A DNA stretch of 64,000 bases from Syntrophopropionicum propionicicum_A. Its GTDB lineage: Bacteria > Bacillota > Desulfotomaculia > Desulfotomaculales > Pelotomaculaceae. Positions 9,408 to 18,986 of the stretch are shown piece by piece. Every line of letters begins with the position of its first letter. The first letter of the stretch is position 1. The stretch is taken from assembly GCF_048984525.1 (NCBI RefSeq), contig NZ_JBMGJC010000007.1, positions 62,001-126,000 of the forward strand, in the 5' to 3' direction. The notes below the pieces were generated by a model that saw only the letters and a program-made list of their open reading frames with translations, searched no databases and had not been told where the DNA came from. Position numbers and translations under genes: made by a program.

Positions 9408-10385
9408 TCACTGGACCAGGTCGTCCAGCGAGCCGAAGGTGTACCCCTGTGCCTTAATCCCCTTGAGTATTCTGTCCATGGCTTCAGTGTTGTCCTTTGA
9501 CACGGCGTGCAGCAGGATCAGGGCGCCGTTGTGAGTGTTGTCGATCACCGACTGGTATGCTTCCTGGGGCCCGCCGGCCATCGGCACCCAGTCCACGGAG
9601 GCCATGCTCCAGAAAATACTGTGATAGCCTAATGCCCTGGTAACGGCGAGGGTCCTTTCACTGAATTCGCCCTGGGGCGGCCTCATATACTTCAGATCAC
9701 TCCTGCCGGTAACTTTCTCATATTTTTCTTCGACTACCTGGAGCTCTTTTTTGATCTGGGCGTCGGATATATCCGGCAGGCTCGGATGGGTGTCGGTATG
9801 GTTGCCGACGATATGGCCTTCATCCACCATGCGCCTGACCAGGTCCGGCTGGCTGTCCAGGTAGTGGCCTGTTACAAAAAACGCCGCCTGTACATTATTG
9901 GCCTTGAGGGTATCCAAAATAGAGGCCGTATAACCGTTCTCATACCCTTCGTCAAACGTCAGGTAGACCACTTTGGCATCAGGGCTGCCGATCCAGTAAG
10001 CACCGTTCCGGCTGAGCATGGAGCTGAGAGAGGACGGCATTTCGGGCTGCAGGTGGCTGTTGTTTCGCTTAAAGCCCCAGCCATGCCTGTCATTGGAAGC
10101 GTCTCCGCCAAAAACAGGGCTCTCCTGGCCGGAGCTGCCGCCTGGGGCCACAGGCTTTTCGTCCTGCCCGGCAGTGCCCGCCTGGTCAGTATTGCCCGCT
10201 GCCGGTCCGGCATTGTTGGGGCTCTCAGAGACCTGTTCCTGTTGGACATCGACCAAAGCGTTCCGCCCGGGATTATAAAGTTGAGCTTTTACGATATACC
10301 CCGTAATGCCGATCAGGAAAACAACTGTTATAATGCCCAGCAACAGGTTTTGGCGCTTTAATTTTTTCTTTTTTGATTTTGTCAT
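9408..10385 (-). CDS. Polysaccharide deacetylase, PdaA-like (spore cortex delta-lactam pathway)
   Basis: 325 residues: a basic start (MTKSKKKKLKRQ), one transmembrane helix, a low-complexity Gln/Ser/Pro linker (to about residue 105) and a NodB-type domain. The motif TFDEGYENGYTASIL with AFFVTGHYL and HIVGNHTDTHPS is the PdaA signature; the metal-binding D and H-x3-H residues are present. PdaA removes N-acetyl groups from muramic acid so that cortex muramic delta-lactam can form. The ORF is open to 10472, but the ATG at 10385 has GGGGG upstream and starts a normal membrane anchor. It supports a spore-forming host. Confidence 0.85.
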   Translation of the reverse strand: MTKSKKKKLKRQNLLLGIITVVFLIGITGYIVKAQLYNPGRNALVDVQQEQVSESPNNAGPAAGNTDQAGTAGQDEKPVAPGGSSGQESPVFGGDASNDRHGWGFKRNNSHLQPEMPSSLSSMLSRNGAYWIGSPDAKVVYLTFDEGYENGYTASILDTLKANNVQAAFFVTGHYLDSQPDLVRRMVDEGHIVGNHTDTHPSLPDISDAQIKKELQVVEEKYEKVTGRSDLKYMRPPQGEFSERTLAVTRALGYHSIFWSMASVDWVPMAGGPQEAYQSVIDNTHNGALILLHAVSKDNTEAMDRILKGIKAQGYTFGSLDDLVQ

Positions 10386-10694
10386 TTTTATGCCCCCGGG
10401 AATTTTAGTTTCTAATATATGATTGGCTAAAAAGGCTGGTATTATCCCTATATATGCTATTATTCGACACAATCATGAGCTAACCTCTATACAATATGTA
10501 ATATAAACGACAGTAAAATGTGGTCTTTATATCAAAAGATGATAATCTCATCAAATATTAGACTTTTCAGAATAAATAGATAGAAAAAATTTATTCTGAT
10601 AAGAATTTCATTTAATGATAAAGATCCTATATTTTATGTCCGAAAATAAATTAGTGTTTTCTATTCGATGTTAAACCTTAACCTGGAGGAAATA
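10386..10694. other. Divergent intergenic region
   Basis: AT-rich gap between the divergently transcribed deacetylase and GGDEF-EAL genes; it must hold both promoters. I see no convincing -35/-10 pair, hairpin or repeat. Confidence 0.4.
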
Positions 10695-13220
10695 ATGCCG
10701 GACAACATGCCGCCGAGAGAAAGCTTTTTCAACCTGCAAAACATACGCTGGAGATACATACTCTTAAACACACTGGTTATTATTATAGGTCTTATTCTCA
10801 CTGTAACCTGGGTTACAAAACAGATCCGGGTTGAAGCCAACAACGTGGCTGTGGAAAAGGCAAAAGGCGACCTTAAGCTGGCCCAGACCCTGCTGGACAG
10901 CCGTTCTCCCGGACCGTGGAGCATACGGGACGGCAGCCTTTACAAGGGCGAGACCTTAATAAACGGAAACAACGACTTTGTTGACGAAGTCGGCTACCTG
11001 ACCGGAGACACGTGCACCATCTTCCAGGGAGACACCCGCGTCTCGACCAATGTGATCAGGGAAAACACACGGGTACTCGGCACCAGGGTTTCTGAGGAAG
11101 TCGGCAAGGTCGTGCTTGAAGAAGGGAAGAATTATTACGGAGAGGCGGATGTAGTCGGCGTCTTATACCAGGCCGCTTACAGCCCGATTTTAGACCAGGA
11201 CGGAAAAGTGATCGGTATCTGGTATGTCGGGGCCAACAAGCAGTTTGTCGACAATGCCATCAACTTTGCTACTTATAGGGTTGTTTTAGTTTTTTCCGCA
11301 ATTTTAATTTGTGTTTTGGTTATTATCCTGTATTTTACAAACTCCCTTACCCGCCCGATCAACGAGCTGGCCGTCGCGGCGAAACGCCTGGCGCAAGGTG
11401 ATCTGGAGACCGAAGTCCAGGTAAGCGCCCACAAGGAAGTCGGCTACCTGGCCAGGACTTTTGAGCAGATGCGCAGAGAGCTGAAGCAGCAGTACAGCGA
11501 GCTGCAAAAATCAAACGACCTGCTTCGGGAATCCCACCAGAAGCTGCTGGACATAATTGAATTCCTGCCCGACGCCACCTTTGTCATTGACAGCGACAGA
11601 AAGGTAATAGCCTGGAATAAGGCGATCGAAGAAATGACCGGTGTGCCTAAAGAGGACATCATCGGCAAGGGAGATTACTCTTACGCCGAGCCTTTCTATA
11701 ATAAGAAGAGGCCGATCCTGATCGACTTGATATTCTCGGACGACAGGGAAATGAATGATATTTACCCGAGTGTTGAGAAAAAAGGAAATACGCTGTACGC
11801 TGAAATTTATATACCGAATGTATTCAACGGTATGGGTGCGAACCTCTGGGGCCTGGCCTCGCCCCTTTATGACGAAAACGACAAAATTGTCGGGGCCATA
11901 GAGAGCCTGCGGGATATAAGCGAACATAAAAGAATGGAAAAACAGCTGCAGTACCTGGCCACACACGACGCCCTGACCAATATACCAAACCGTTATTCCC
12001 TCACCCAGACTCTCAAGCGGGCTGTGGCTAAAGCAAAACGCGGTGAAAAAAGCGCTTTCCTGTTTATCGATCTTGACAACTTCAAACTTGTGAACGATAC
12101 CCTGGGACATGCCACCGGCGATGAGCTGCTGGTAACCATGGCGAAAATCCTGAGACGCAACCTGCGCGAAGGAGACCTCCTGGCCCGCTTTGGCGGCGAT
12201 GAGTTCTGCGTGCTGCTGGAAGGCGCAACATTTGAAGAGGCCGAGATCGTGGCGGAAAAACTGCGCCAGGCAGTTGACCAGGAGGAGCTTGTCATGGACA
12301 AGCATAAATGCTGCCTGAACCTTAGCGTCAGCATCGGTGTTGTAATGGTAGACGGTACTTTAGACACCCAAAAAGTCCTTTCCTACGCGGATAACGCGCT
12401 TTACATGGCTAAAGACAACGGGAAAAACAGGGTCACCTTCTTAAAACCTGACGAAGAAACGGAACTATGGCTTTCCGAAACCAACCGTATGATTACTCTT
12501 ATTAACAGCGCTCTCAAGGACGACCTCTTTACGCTTTTCTTCCAACCGGTAATCAGGGTCAGCGACGGCAGGATCATGCACCACGAAATGCTGCTGCGCC
12601 TGCAGGCGCCGGACGGTGAACTGATCTTGCCCAACCGTTTCATCCCAATCGCCGAGCGTTTTGGCTTAATGCCCCAGGTAGACCGGTGGGTGGTGCAGTC
12701 CTCCCTGGCCGCGCTGAAAAAATACCCGGAACTTAAACCTTTTATAAATCTTTCCGGTTTAAGTCTGGGAGACGAAGAGCTGTTGTTATTTATAGAAAAA
12801 CATATCAGTGAAAGCGGCATAGAGCCATCAAGGATAGGTTTTGAAATTACGGAAACGACAGCCGTCAAGGACATGGCCAGGGCCGAGCGCTGGATCCACA
12901 GGCTTAAACGGTTGGGTTGCCGCTTTGCGCTTGATGATTTTGGGATAGGCTTTTCTTCTTTCTCGTATCTCCGCCTTCTGCCGGTGGACTACCTAAAGAT
13001 CGACGGAAGCTATATACGCGATATGGACAGAGACGCCACCCACAAGTCCCTGGTTAAAGCCATTAATGCCGTGGCTCACGCGCTCGGTAAAAAGACTATC
13101 GCCGAGTTCGTCGAGAATGAAGAAATTATGAAATCACTGGGAGATATGGATATTGATTTCGGCCAGGGATATTATCTGGGCAAGCCCATATCAGCCCCGG
13201 CCGGGCTGGAACAAATCTGA
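10695..13220 (+). CDS. Membrane sensor with Cache, HAMP, PAS, GGDEF and EAL domains (c-di-GMP turnover)
   Basis: 841 residues. Order: transmembrane helix (about 20-40), extracytoplasmic Cache-like sensor (ending SPILDQDGKVIGIWYVG), second helix (about 205-225), HAMP, coiled coil, PAS, GGDEF, EAL. The cyclase motif RFGGDEF is intact and preceded by the inhibitory-site RxxD (REGD). The EAL domain keeps its catalytic set: E-x-L-x-R (EMLLR), E-x-TE, LDDFG, K in YLKIDG and E in AEFVE, so both activities look possible. The start at 10695 follows GGAGGA; an ATG 27 bp earlier has no ribosome site. The ligand is unknown. Confidence 0.9.
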   Translation: MPDNMPPRESFFNLQNIRWRYILLNTLVIIIGLILTVTWVTKQIRVEANNVAVEKAKGDLKLAQTLLDSRSPGPWSIRDGSLYKGETLINGNNDFVDEVGYLTGDTCTIFQGDTRVSTNVIRENTRVLGTRVSEEVGKVVLEEGKNYYGEADVVGVLYQAAYSPILDQDGKVIGIWYVGANKQFVDNAINFATYRVVLVFSAILICVLVIILYFTNSLTRPINELAVAAKRLAQGDLETEVQVSAHKEVGYLARTFEQMRRELKQQYSELQKSNDLLRESHQKLLDIIEFLPDATFVIDSDRKVIAWNKAIEEMTGVPKEDIIGKGDYSYAEPFYNKKRPILIDLIFSDDREMNDIYPSVEKKGNTLYAEIYIPNVFNGMGANLWGLASPLYDENDKIVGAIESLRDISEHKRMEKQLQYLATHDALTNIPNRYSLTQTLKRAVAKAKRGEKSAFLFIDLDNFKLVNDTLGHATGDELLVTMAKILRRNLREGDLLARFGGDEFCVLLEGATFEEAEIVAEKLRQAVDQEELVMDKHKCCLNLSVSIGVVMVDGTLDTQKVLSYADNALYMAKDNGKNRVTFLKPDEETELWLSETNRMITLINSALKDDLFTLFFQPVIRVSDGRIMHHEMLLRLQAPDGELILPNRFIPIAERFGLMPQVDRWVVQSSLAALKKYPELKPFINLSGLSLGDEELLLFIEKHISESGIEPSRIGFEITETTAVKDMARAERWIHRLKRLGCRFALDDFGIGFSSFSYLRLLPVDYLKIDGSYIRDMDRDATHKSLVKAINAVAHALGKKTIAEFVENEEIMKSLGDMDIDFGQGYYLGKPISAPAGLEQI

Positions 13221-13223
13221 TCA

Positions 13224-13781
13224 TTATAAACCTGCGCTTTCCAGCCACGCCAGCAGACCTATTATAACCGCGCAGAGCGGGACGATCACCAGCCAGGGAT
13301 TGACATGCAGCAGCTGTGGTACGGTTATAGCGCCAAAATCACCTTTTTTCAAAATTCCTTTTTCCAGCTTCGGATATACTGCCGCGAATAACCCGGCGCC
13401 TGTGATAACACCCACCACCCCGCCAAAAAGCGCGTCGAGAGATCCCTGCCCCACCGCGCCGACCACCGTCCCCGGGCAATAGCCCAGTATGCCGAACCCC
13501 AAACCGAAAATCAACCCGCCGACTACCGAAGAACCGAATGAACCGGGCTTCGGGTGCAGCTGCGCCAGGCCCAAGCCTTTGAGAGCATAGACCCCGGCCA
13601 TGCCTGTCACCACGGCTGAAAGCATAACTTTCAGTACCGTAAAATCAGTCAACAGCAGCTGGCCGATAATAACATCGTACCTCGTCACGCCGCCCTTCTG
13701 CAGCAAAAACCCGAAAATAATACCGAATATAAGTCCTATAATTAGTTGCACGCCCTTTTTAGCGTGCAGCGTTTTCATCAT
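13224..13781 (-). CDS. YeeE/YedE-family sulfur transporter half (B-type)
   Basis: 185 residues, about five membrane helices. The conserved Cys motif LGYCPGT is present, as in TsuA/YeeE-type pores that pass thiosulfate or persulfide-like sulfur. It lies 13 bp after the other YeeE half and in the same operon as the MBL-rhodanese protein, so the two halves probably form one channel. Sulfur is the likely cargo given the rhodanese partner, but selenium-related cargo is known for other family branches. It ends 3 bp from the convergent GGDEF-EAL gene. Confidence 0.85.
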   Translation of the reverse strand: MMKTLHAKKGVQLIIGLIFGIIFGFLLQKGGVTRYDVIIGQLLLTDFTVLKVMLSAVVTGMAGVYALKGLGLAQLHPKPGSFGSSVVGGLIFGLGFGILGYCPGTVVGAVGQGSLDALFGGVVGVITGAGLFAAVYPKLEKGILKKGDFGAITVPQLLHVNPWLVIVPLCAVIIGLLAWLESAGL

Positions 13782-13794
13782 AAGCTCACTTCCT

Positions 13795-14316
13795 TTATTT
13801 CAAAACCACGTTATAAATAAGCCCCGCGGTGAGAATGCCGCCGGCAAAGAATGACACCGCCGCCAGCCAGCTGCTTACCGCCAGCTGCAGTGTGCCGCTA
13901 ATCCCGTGGCCGCTGGTGCAGCCGCCCGCCCAGCGCGCGCCAAAGCCGATCAGGATACCCCCGGCCAGTGCGGCCATCCACCTTGTAAAGGCACCGGCAC
14001 CGGCCGCTTCCGCCCACTTTGGCGGCACCCACTCGAGGCTGAACATACCGGAAAAAGACACAGATACATACGAGCCAATCAGGACGCCCAAAACCAGCAT
14101 CCACTCCCAGTCAACCACGGGGGGGAATTTTTTATAATAAGCCTTCTCTTTTACTTTGCCGCCGGCGATAACTTGTTCTATCATCCCGGCGGTCCGGGCA
14201 AAGGCAGTGGAACAGCCTATTATCTTATCAGACAGTAAGAACGCCAGCCAGCTCAAAACACCTATCCCGACTCCAACCACATAAGGAGACCAACGCTCCA
14301 TGGCCAGTACTTCCAT
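13795..14316 (-). CDS. YeeE/YedE-family sulfur transporter half (A-type)
   Basis: About 173 residues with four to five helices and the family motif GGCTSGHG, whose Cys is part of the sulfur path in YeeE. A second conserved Cys is in IIGCSTAFART. The upstream ATG at 14337 overlaps no ribosome site; GGGGTGA precedes the ATG at 14316. It is the middle gene of the MBL-rhodanese / YeeE-A / YeeE-B operon, all leftward with gaps under 40 bp. Confidence 0.82.
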   Translation of the reverse strand: MEVLAMERWSPYVVGVGIGVLSWLAFLLSDKIIGCSTAFARTAGMIEQVIAGGKVKEKAYYKKFPPVVDWEWMLVLGVLIGSYVSVSFSGMFSLEWVPPKWAEAAGAGAFTRWMAALAGGILIGFGARWAGGCTSGHGISGTLQLAVSSWLAAVSFFAGGILTAGLIYNVVLK

Positions 14317-14353
14317 GCACAGCTCACCCCTCATCATTCAGTTTTATACCGGC

Positions 14354-15763
14354 TCAAATCTTCGCAGGCAGGTGGGGAGCCGCGCAGGCGGGGCACTCCG
14401 CGGAGTACCCGGCGGCGTTGTATCCGGTCATGCCTCCGGTAACATTATAGACTTTCTTAAACCCCTTCGTCTTGAGGATGCTGCAGGCTATGCCGGACCG
14501 GATCCCTGTCGTGCAGACCACTGCGATAGGGCTGTCTTTGTCAAGCTCAGTGTGTCTGGTCCTGAGTTCCGGCGCGGGTATATTCACAGCTCCGTCGATA
14601 TGGCCGGCACCGAACTCATCCTTGCTGCGCACGTCCAGTATAACGGTATCCCGGGCCGATTTGCATATTTCATTGAGCTCGCCACCGGAAATAAGGCAGA
14701 TATGGTCGATGGGCAGGCCCTCCTTGGCCCAGGCAAACATACCCCCGCTGAGCACGCCTTTCACCCGGTCAAGACCGACCCTGCGCAGGGCGGCCAGGGT
14801 CTCCTGCGCCTGCTCTTTTGAAGGCGCCACGAGCAGTATGTCCTTGTCCGGCGGCAGGATCCAGCCGGCAAAGGTGGAAAAGACCGCGCTGAACATTATG
14901 TTCCAGGACCCGGGGACATGCTGCGCGCCGAACGCTTCATAGCTGCGCACATCGAGGACAAGAGTGTCTTCCCGCTGCGCGGCTTCCCAGAAATCTTTCG
15001 GCTCCAGCGGCGCCGGCACAGGCAATTTCCTGACCAGCTCCGGACCTTTTCTGTTGATAGCGCTGGACCGTGAAAAATGGTCAGGCGCGGCCGGCATATT
15101 TGTTATCAGCGACTTAATGAACATATCCCTGTCCTTGAGCTGCAGGGCGTAGTTATTTCTTCTCTCGTAACCTACAGTGCTGGTCCTTTTAGCTCCGATA
15201 GCCCTGCCGCATAATGAACCCGCGCCGTGGGCGGGATAGACCTCGCAGTAGTCCGGCAGCGCGACAATTTTATGCAGGCTGTCATACAGATTAGAAGCCA
15301 GCTTTTCAGCGATTCCCGGAAAGAGGTCGGGCCTGCCCACGTCTCCCACAAACAAGACATCACCGCAAAATATCGCAACCGGGTCTTCGCTGCGTGAGCG
15401 GTCAGTCACAACATACGTTATGTGTTCAGGCGTGTGCCCGGGTGTATCCAAAACTTTTACAGCCAGGTCCTCTATTTCAAATGTGCTCCCTTCCGACAGG
15501 GCCTTATGCTTAAATTCACATTTGCCGGCTTCAGGCGCGTATATTACAGCCCCTGTTTTATCAGCGAGGTCCATAAAGCCGGAAACAAAGTCGGCGTGCA
15601 GGTGGGTTAAAAGAATATGCGTTATCTTCATTTCCATGGCTTTAGCCGCTTCCAGGTAAATATCCACGTCACGCCGCGGGTCTATAACGGCGCAGGTATT
15701 TGTGCCGCCGAGAAGGTACGAGCTGTGGGCCAGGCCATTGACGAAAAACTGCTGAACAAACAT
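14354..15763 (-). CDS. Metallo-beta-lactamase hydrolase with two rhodanese domains (persulfide dioxygenase-like)
   Basis: 469 residues. N-terminal MBL fold with the metal motif THLHADF (53-59), a later GHTPEH and GDVLFVGDVGR as in ETHE1-type persulfide dioxygenases. Two rhodanese domains follow: the first lacks the catalytic Cys (loop LLVAPSKEQ), the second has it in VVCTTGIRSG. A CPAC pair lies near the C-terminus. The layout suggests sulfane sulfur is received on the second rhodanese and then oxidised or passed on. Oxidation by the MBL domain would need oxygen, odd in an anaerobe, so a hydrolase or carrier role is possible. First gene of the sulfur operon; start has AAAGGGGTG. Confidence 0.88.
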   Translation of the reverse strand: MFVQQFFVNGLAHSSYLLGGTNTCAVIDPRRDVDIYLEAAKAMEMKITHILLTHLHADFVSGFMDLADKTGAVIYAPEAGKCEFKHKALSEGSTFEIEDLAVKVLDTPGHTPEHITYVVTDRSRSEDPVAIFCGDVLFVGDVGRPDLFPGIAEKLASNLYDSLHKIVALPDYCEVYPAHGAGSLCGRAIGAKRTSTVGYERRNNYALQLKDRDMFIKSLITNMPAAPDHFSRSSAINRKGPELVRKLPVPAPLEPKDFWEAAQREDTLVLDVRSYEAFGAQHVPGSWNIMFSAVFSTFAGWILPPDKDILLVAPSKEQAQETLAALRRVGLDRVKGVLSGGMFAWAKEGLPIDHICLISGGELNEICKSARDTVILDVRSKDEFGAGHIDGAVNIPAPELRTRHTELDKDSPIAVVCTTGIRSGIACSILKTKGFKKVYNVTGGMTGYNAAGYSAECPACAAPHLPAKI

Positions 15764-15866
15764 ATATAAACACCCCTTTCATACAGCCAATTTAATATAA
15801 ATAAATTATTAATTCCTTAAATCATCTTTAGGATTTTCTTAAATAAGTCCGGGGGGCTAAATAAAA

Positions 15867-15906
15867 ATAATGCCCCTTTCCGCCTCACGGGCGAAAGGAG
15901 CATTAT
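15867..15906 (-). terminator. Rho-independent terminator of the ferritin-like gene
   Basis: A 16-18 bp stem (ATAATGC...CCTTTC...GCC with its complement) around a TCAC loop is followed on the minus strand by TTTTTATTT. It lies 137 bp beyond the ferritin-like gene. Confidence 0.75.
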
Positions 15907-16043
15907 ACAAAATCAACCTTCAGGTTGAATAAAATTACGTATTTTAAATCTACAACCTGTTAACCGCTGCACTAAATTTTAATATCTGAAAGACTAAAGC
16001 TGCTGAAAATACTTGAAGCGCCTCTCTCCATCATTTTTTATCT

Positions 16044-16571
16044 CTATATTTCCGCGTCTCCCAGGTCACCTTTCGGGATATAAAATTCTTCCCTGGTGGT
16101 AGTGTACATCTTCTTTACAGTCAAAAGCCGGAAAATGTGTTTTTGTTCTTCGTCGATAATGGCTTCAACACCAAACTTCTCCTCATCGGGCACCATTTTT
16201 TTGAACTGCAGGTAGAATAATACGGAGTCCTTTTCAAAGCCCAGAGCCAGGTCGATGGCTTCAACAACATTCTTAATGCCCTTTGCCAGTACAACGGGGT
16301 CAACACCAGTCGCGAAGACACTGCAGTTCGCAAGTTCACGCATGTAGTCCTCGTAGTCATCTTCTAAAGACGGTACCTCGTACCCCTTCAATTTATCGGA
16401 GAGGGCCTCAAAAGTTTTGTAATGCTGTCCTTCTTCACCGGCCATAAAATTAAAAAGTTCTTTCGCTTCCGGTTCCCCGGTCTGCTCAGCAAGAGCCTTG
16501 TAAAAAGCTAATCCGTTTTCTTCGATCTTCATACCGATTTTGGCGATTTCAGACGGTTTGAAAAACCACAT
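16044..16571 (-). CDS. Ferritin-like / rubrerythrin-type diiron protein
   Basis: 175 residues, all-helical, with paired metal ligands: E17/E18 in KIEENGLAFY, E-E-x-x-H in AGEEGQHYKTF, a central E in VVEAIDLA and E-E-x-K-H in DEEQKHIFR. These are the diiron ligands of rubrerythrin-like proteins, which reduce peroxide in anaerobes. The C-terminal rubredoxin domain of classical rubrerythrin is absent, so it needs an outside electron donor. The start has AGGGAGG upstream. It is monocistronic with an AT-rich promoter region. Confidence 0.82.
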   Translation of the reverse strand: MWFFKPSEIAKIGMKIEENGLAFYKALAEQTGEPEAKELFNFMAGEEGQHYKTFEALSDKLKGYEVPSLEDDYEDYMRELANCSVFATGVDPVVLAKGIKNVVEAIDLALGFEKDSVLFYLQFKKMVPDEEKFGVEAIIDEEQKHIFRLLTVKKMYTTTREEFYIPKGDLGDAEI

Positions 16572-16882
16572 AAGTTATGTACCTCCCTTATTTTTTTACT
16601 AGATCATAAAATAGAAATATTAAGTATTCATTTCTTAAATCTAAATAATTGATTAATATAATTTTTAAAATATTCAAATCAAAGAGATAATTGATTACTT
16701 TTTTACAATATGGAAAGCCAAACTCATTAATTTTTACTTCAGACAATAAGAAACCCCGCTTTCGGGGTTTCTCAAGTTACAACCAATATATTGGAGGACT
16801 GGATTTGTCCCCATTCTGCTGACAGTGTGTGATTGTAAAGACACAAGTCAGTTGAAACATATCTCATTTCTCACTTCTCATT
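16572..16882. other. Intergenic region with terminator
   Basis: Holds the AT-rich promoter side of the ferritin-like gene, the hairpin at 16750-16771, and at 16860-16880 a degenerate CTCATTTCTCA repeat touching the paaK stop. No ORF is supported. Confidence 0.5.
16750..16771 (-). terminator. Terminator of the liv-paaK operon
   Basis: GAAACCCCG-CTTT-CGGGGTTTC, a perfect 9-bp stem, then TTATTG on the minus strand, 111 bp past the paaK stop. Confidence 0.75.
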
Positions 16883-18217
16883 TTAGCCCTTTAGTTCTCG
16901 CCGGTCCATCACCCGCTTGGCCTTGCCCTCGCTCCTGGGGATGGTCCTGGGCTCCACGAACTTGATCTTGACGTTAATATTGAGGACGCTCAGGATCCTG
17001 TGGCGGATTTTAGCTTCCAGGGTTTCAAAGTGTTTTACCTCATCTGAAAACATTTTTTCAGACAGCTCCACCCATATCTCAAGGTCGTCAAGGTCGCCCT
17101 TGCGGTCGACCACCAGCAGGTAATGGGGCTCGGTCTCACCGAACTCCAGCAGGACGCTCTCTACCTGGGACGGGAAGACGTTGACGCCCCGTATAATCAG
17201 CATGTCGTCAGTGCGGCCGGTCACCCTCTTCATCCGGACGTGGGTCCGCCCGCAGGCGCACACCTCCGGGTGCAGGGTGGAGATATCCCTGGTGCGGTAG
17301 CGGAGCAGCGGGATGCCTTCTTTCGTGATGGTGGTAAGGACCAGCTCTCCCTGCTGCCCGTAGGGAAGCACTTCGCCCGTATCCGGGTCGATGACTTCCG
17401 CAATAAAGTGGTCTTCATTGATATGAGAGCCATTCTTGGCCATGCATTCCATCGATACGCCCGGCCCCATCACTTCGCTGAGGCCGTAAATATCAAGGGC
17501 GGTTATATCCATCTTTGCCTCAATCTGCTTCCTCATATTTTCTGTCCAGGGCTCGGCTCCAAAAACACCGGCCCGGATCGGCAGTTTTTTAAAGTCGATA
17601 CCCGCGTTGATCCCTTCTTCGGCCAGGAAAAGCGCGTAAGACGGCGTGCAGGCAAGTATGGTAGTCCCGAAATCCTTCATCAGCATCAGTTGCCGGGCGG
17701 TGTTGCCGCCGGATATGGGCACCACGGCGGCGCCCAGTCGCTCAACCCCATAATGGGCTCCCAGTCCGCCGGTAAAAAGGCCGTAGCCGTAAGCGACCTG
17801 GACCACGTCATTCTTGCCGCCGCCGGCCATAACCAGGCAGCGGGCGATCATGTCCGCCCAGTTTGATATGTCCTGTTTAGTATAACCAACCACGGAAGGC
17901 TTTCCGGTGGTCCCGGAAGAAGCGTGCAGCCGGATAATCTTGTCCATTGGCGCTGCAAAAAGGCCGTAAGGGTAATTGTCCCGCAGGTCCTGTTTGTAGG
18001 TAAACGGAAGCTTTTTGATATCATCCAGGGACTTGATATCTCCCGGCTCAATCCCCCTGGCTTTTAACGCGTTTTTGTAAAAGGGGACGGATTGGTAGAC
18101 TTTTTTTACGGTTTTCTGCAGCCGCTCCAGCTGCAGCTCGGCCAGCCTGTCCCGGGACATGGTCTCATGCTCGGGATCATAGTATGAAGCACTTATTTTC
18201 TTTCCTGACTGAATCAA
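16883..18217 (-). CDS. paaK: Phenylacetate-CoA ligase family protein
   Basis: 444 residues of the AMP-forming adenylate superfamily. The P-loop-like motif HASSGTTGKP (about 97-106), YGYGLFTGG, YGLSEVMGPG and the hinge RTRD are all PaaK features. It makes aryl-acetyl-CoA from the acid, ATP and CoA. It starts at TTG, 10 bases after AGGAGG; no better start exists. It lies 19 bp after livF, so it belongs to the transporter operon. This suggests import and activation of an aromatic acid, or degradation of aromatic amino acids via arylacetates. In Firmicutes some PaaK-like proteins act on indoleacetate or other aryl acids. Confidence 0.9.
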   Translation of the reverse strand: MIQSGKKISASYYDPEHETMSRDRLAELQLERLQKTVKKVYQSVPFYKNALKARGIEPGDIKSLDDIKKLPFTYKQDLRDNYPYGLFAAPMDKIIRLHASSGTTGKPSVVGYTKQDISNWADMIARCLVMAGGGKNDVVQVAYGYGLFTGGLGAHYGVERLGAAVVPISGGNTARQLMLMKDFGTTILACTPSYALFLAEEGINAGIDFKKLPIRAGVFGAEPWTENMRKQIEAKMDITALDIYGLSEVMGPGVSMECMAKNGSHINEDHFIAEVIDPDTGEVLPYGQQGELVLTTITKEGIPLLRYRTRDISTLHPEVCACGRTHVRMKRVTGRTDDMLIIRGVNVFPSQVESVLLEFGETEPHYLLVVDRKGDLDDLEIWVELSEKMFSDEVKHFETLEAKIRHRILSVLNINVKIKFVEPRTIPRSEGKAKRVMDRRELKG

Positions 18218-18236
18218 TTAAACTCATCCTCCTGTC

Positions 18237-18986
18237 TTAAAGAGCCGCCGCGGGCTGCACGGCTCTCGTGCGGCCCAGGTAGGCCTGCTGTACCCTTGAA
18301 TCCCCCATCATTTCCCGCGAACAGCCGCTCAAAACTATGCTGCCGCGCTCCATCACCAGGGCGCGATCAGCAACTTTAAGAGCCGCGGCTGTGTTCTGTT
18401 CCACAAGAATAATCGTCACCCCGGTCTTTTTCAATTCCGCCAGGGTGGACATTATTTCACGCACTACCAGGGGGGCCAACCCCACTGATGGTTCGTCAAG
18501 AAGAAGAAGCCTGGGACGCGCCATCAGCCCGCGCCCTATCGCCAGCATCTGCTGCAGGCCGCCGGAGAGTGTCCCGGCAGGGTGGTTTTCCCTGCCCTTG
18601 AGAGCCGGAAACAGGTCCAGTATATTCTCAACGTCTATTATAACCTCATTCTTTTCAGAACGGTAGCGGTGATATGCTCCCAGTAAAAGATTATCCATAA
18701 CTGTGAGGGTATTAAAAATTTCCCTGCGCTCAGGCACCAGGCTGATACCCTTTTTTACCATGTGGTGGGGTGACTTGCCGGAAAGGGATTTCCCGTCCAG
18801 CAGGATGTCTCCGTTTTTGATCTTGTACAGTCCTGCCAGCGCGCCGAGCAGGGTGCTTTTCCCGGCGCCGTTTGAACCCAGCACCGCCAGCATTTCGCCC
18901 TCGTACACATTGAGCGACAGGCCGCGCAGTGCCTGAACCCACCCGTGGCATACTTCCAGGCATTTTATTTCAAGCAACTTGATCAT
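18237..18986 (-). CDS. livF: Branched-chain amino acid-type ABC transporter ATPase LivF (operon 1)
   Basis: 249 residues. Walker A GSNGAGKST (37-45), signature LSGGLQQML, Walker B LLLLDEPS and the H-loop replaced by LVEQN, as usual in LivF. It overlaps livG by 17 bp. It powers uptake through LivH/LivM with LivG. The C-terminus carries a short Ala-rich extension. It is followed by paaK. ATG at 18986 touches the GGAGG, so a TTG 9 bases further in is a possible true start. Confidence 0.9.
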   Translation of the reverse strand: MIKLLEIKCLEVCHGWVQALRGLSLNVYEGEMLAVLGSNGAGKSTLLGALAGLYKIKNGDILLDGKSLSGKSPHHMVKKGISLVPERREIFNTLTVMDNLLLGAYHRYRSEKNEVIIDVENILDLFPALKGRENHPAGTLSGGLQQMLAIGRGLMARPRLLLLDEPSVGLAPLVVREIMSTLAELKKTGVTIILVEQNTAAALKVADRALVMERGSIVLSGCSREMMGDSRVQQAYLGRTRAVQPAAAL

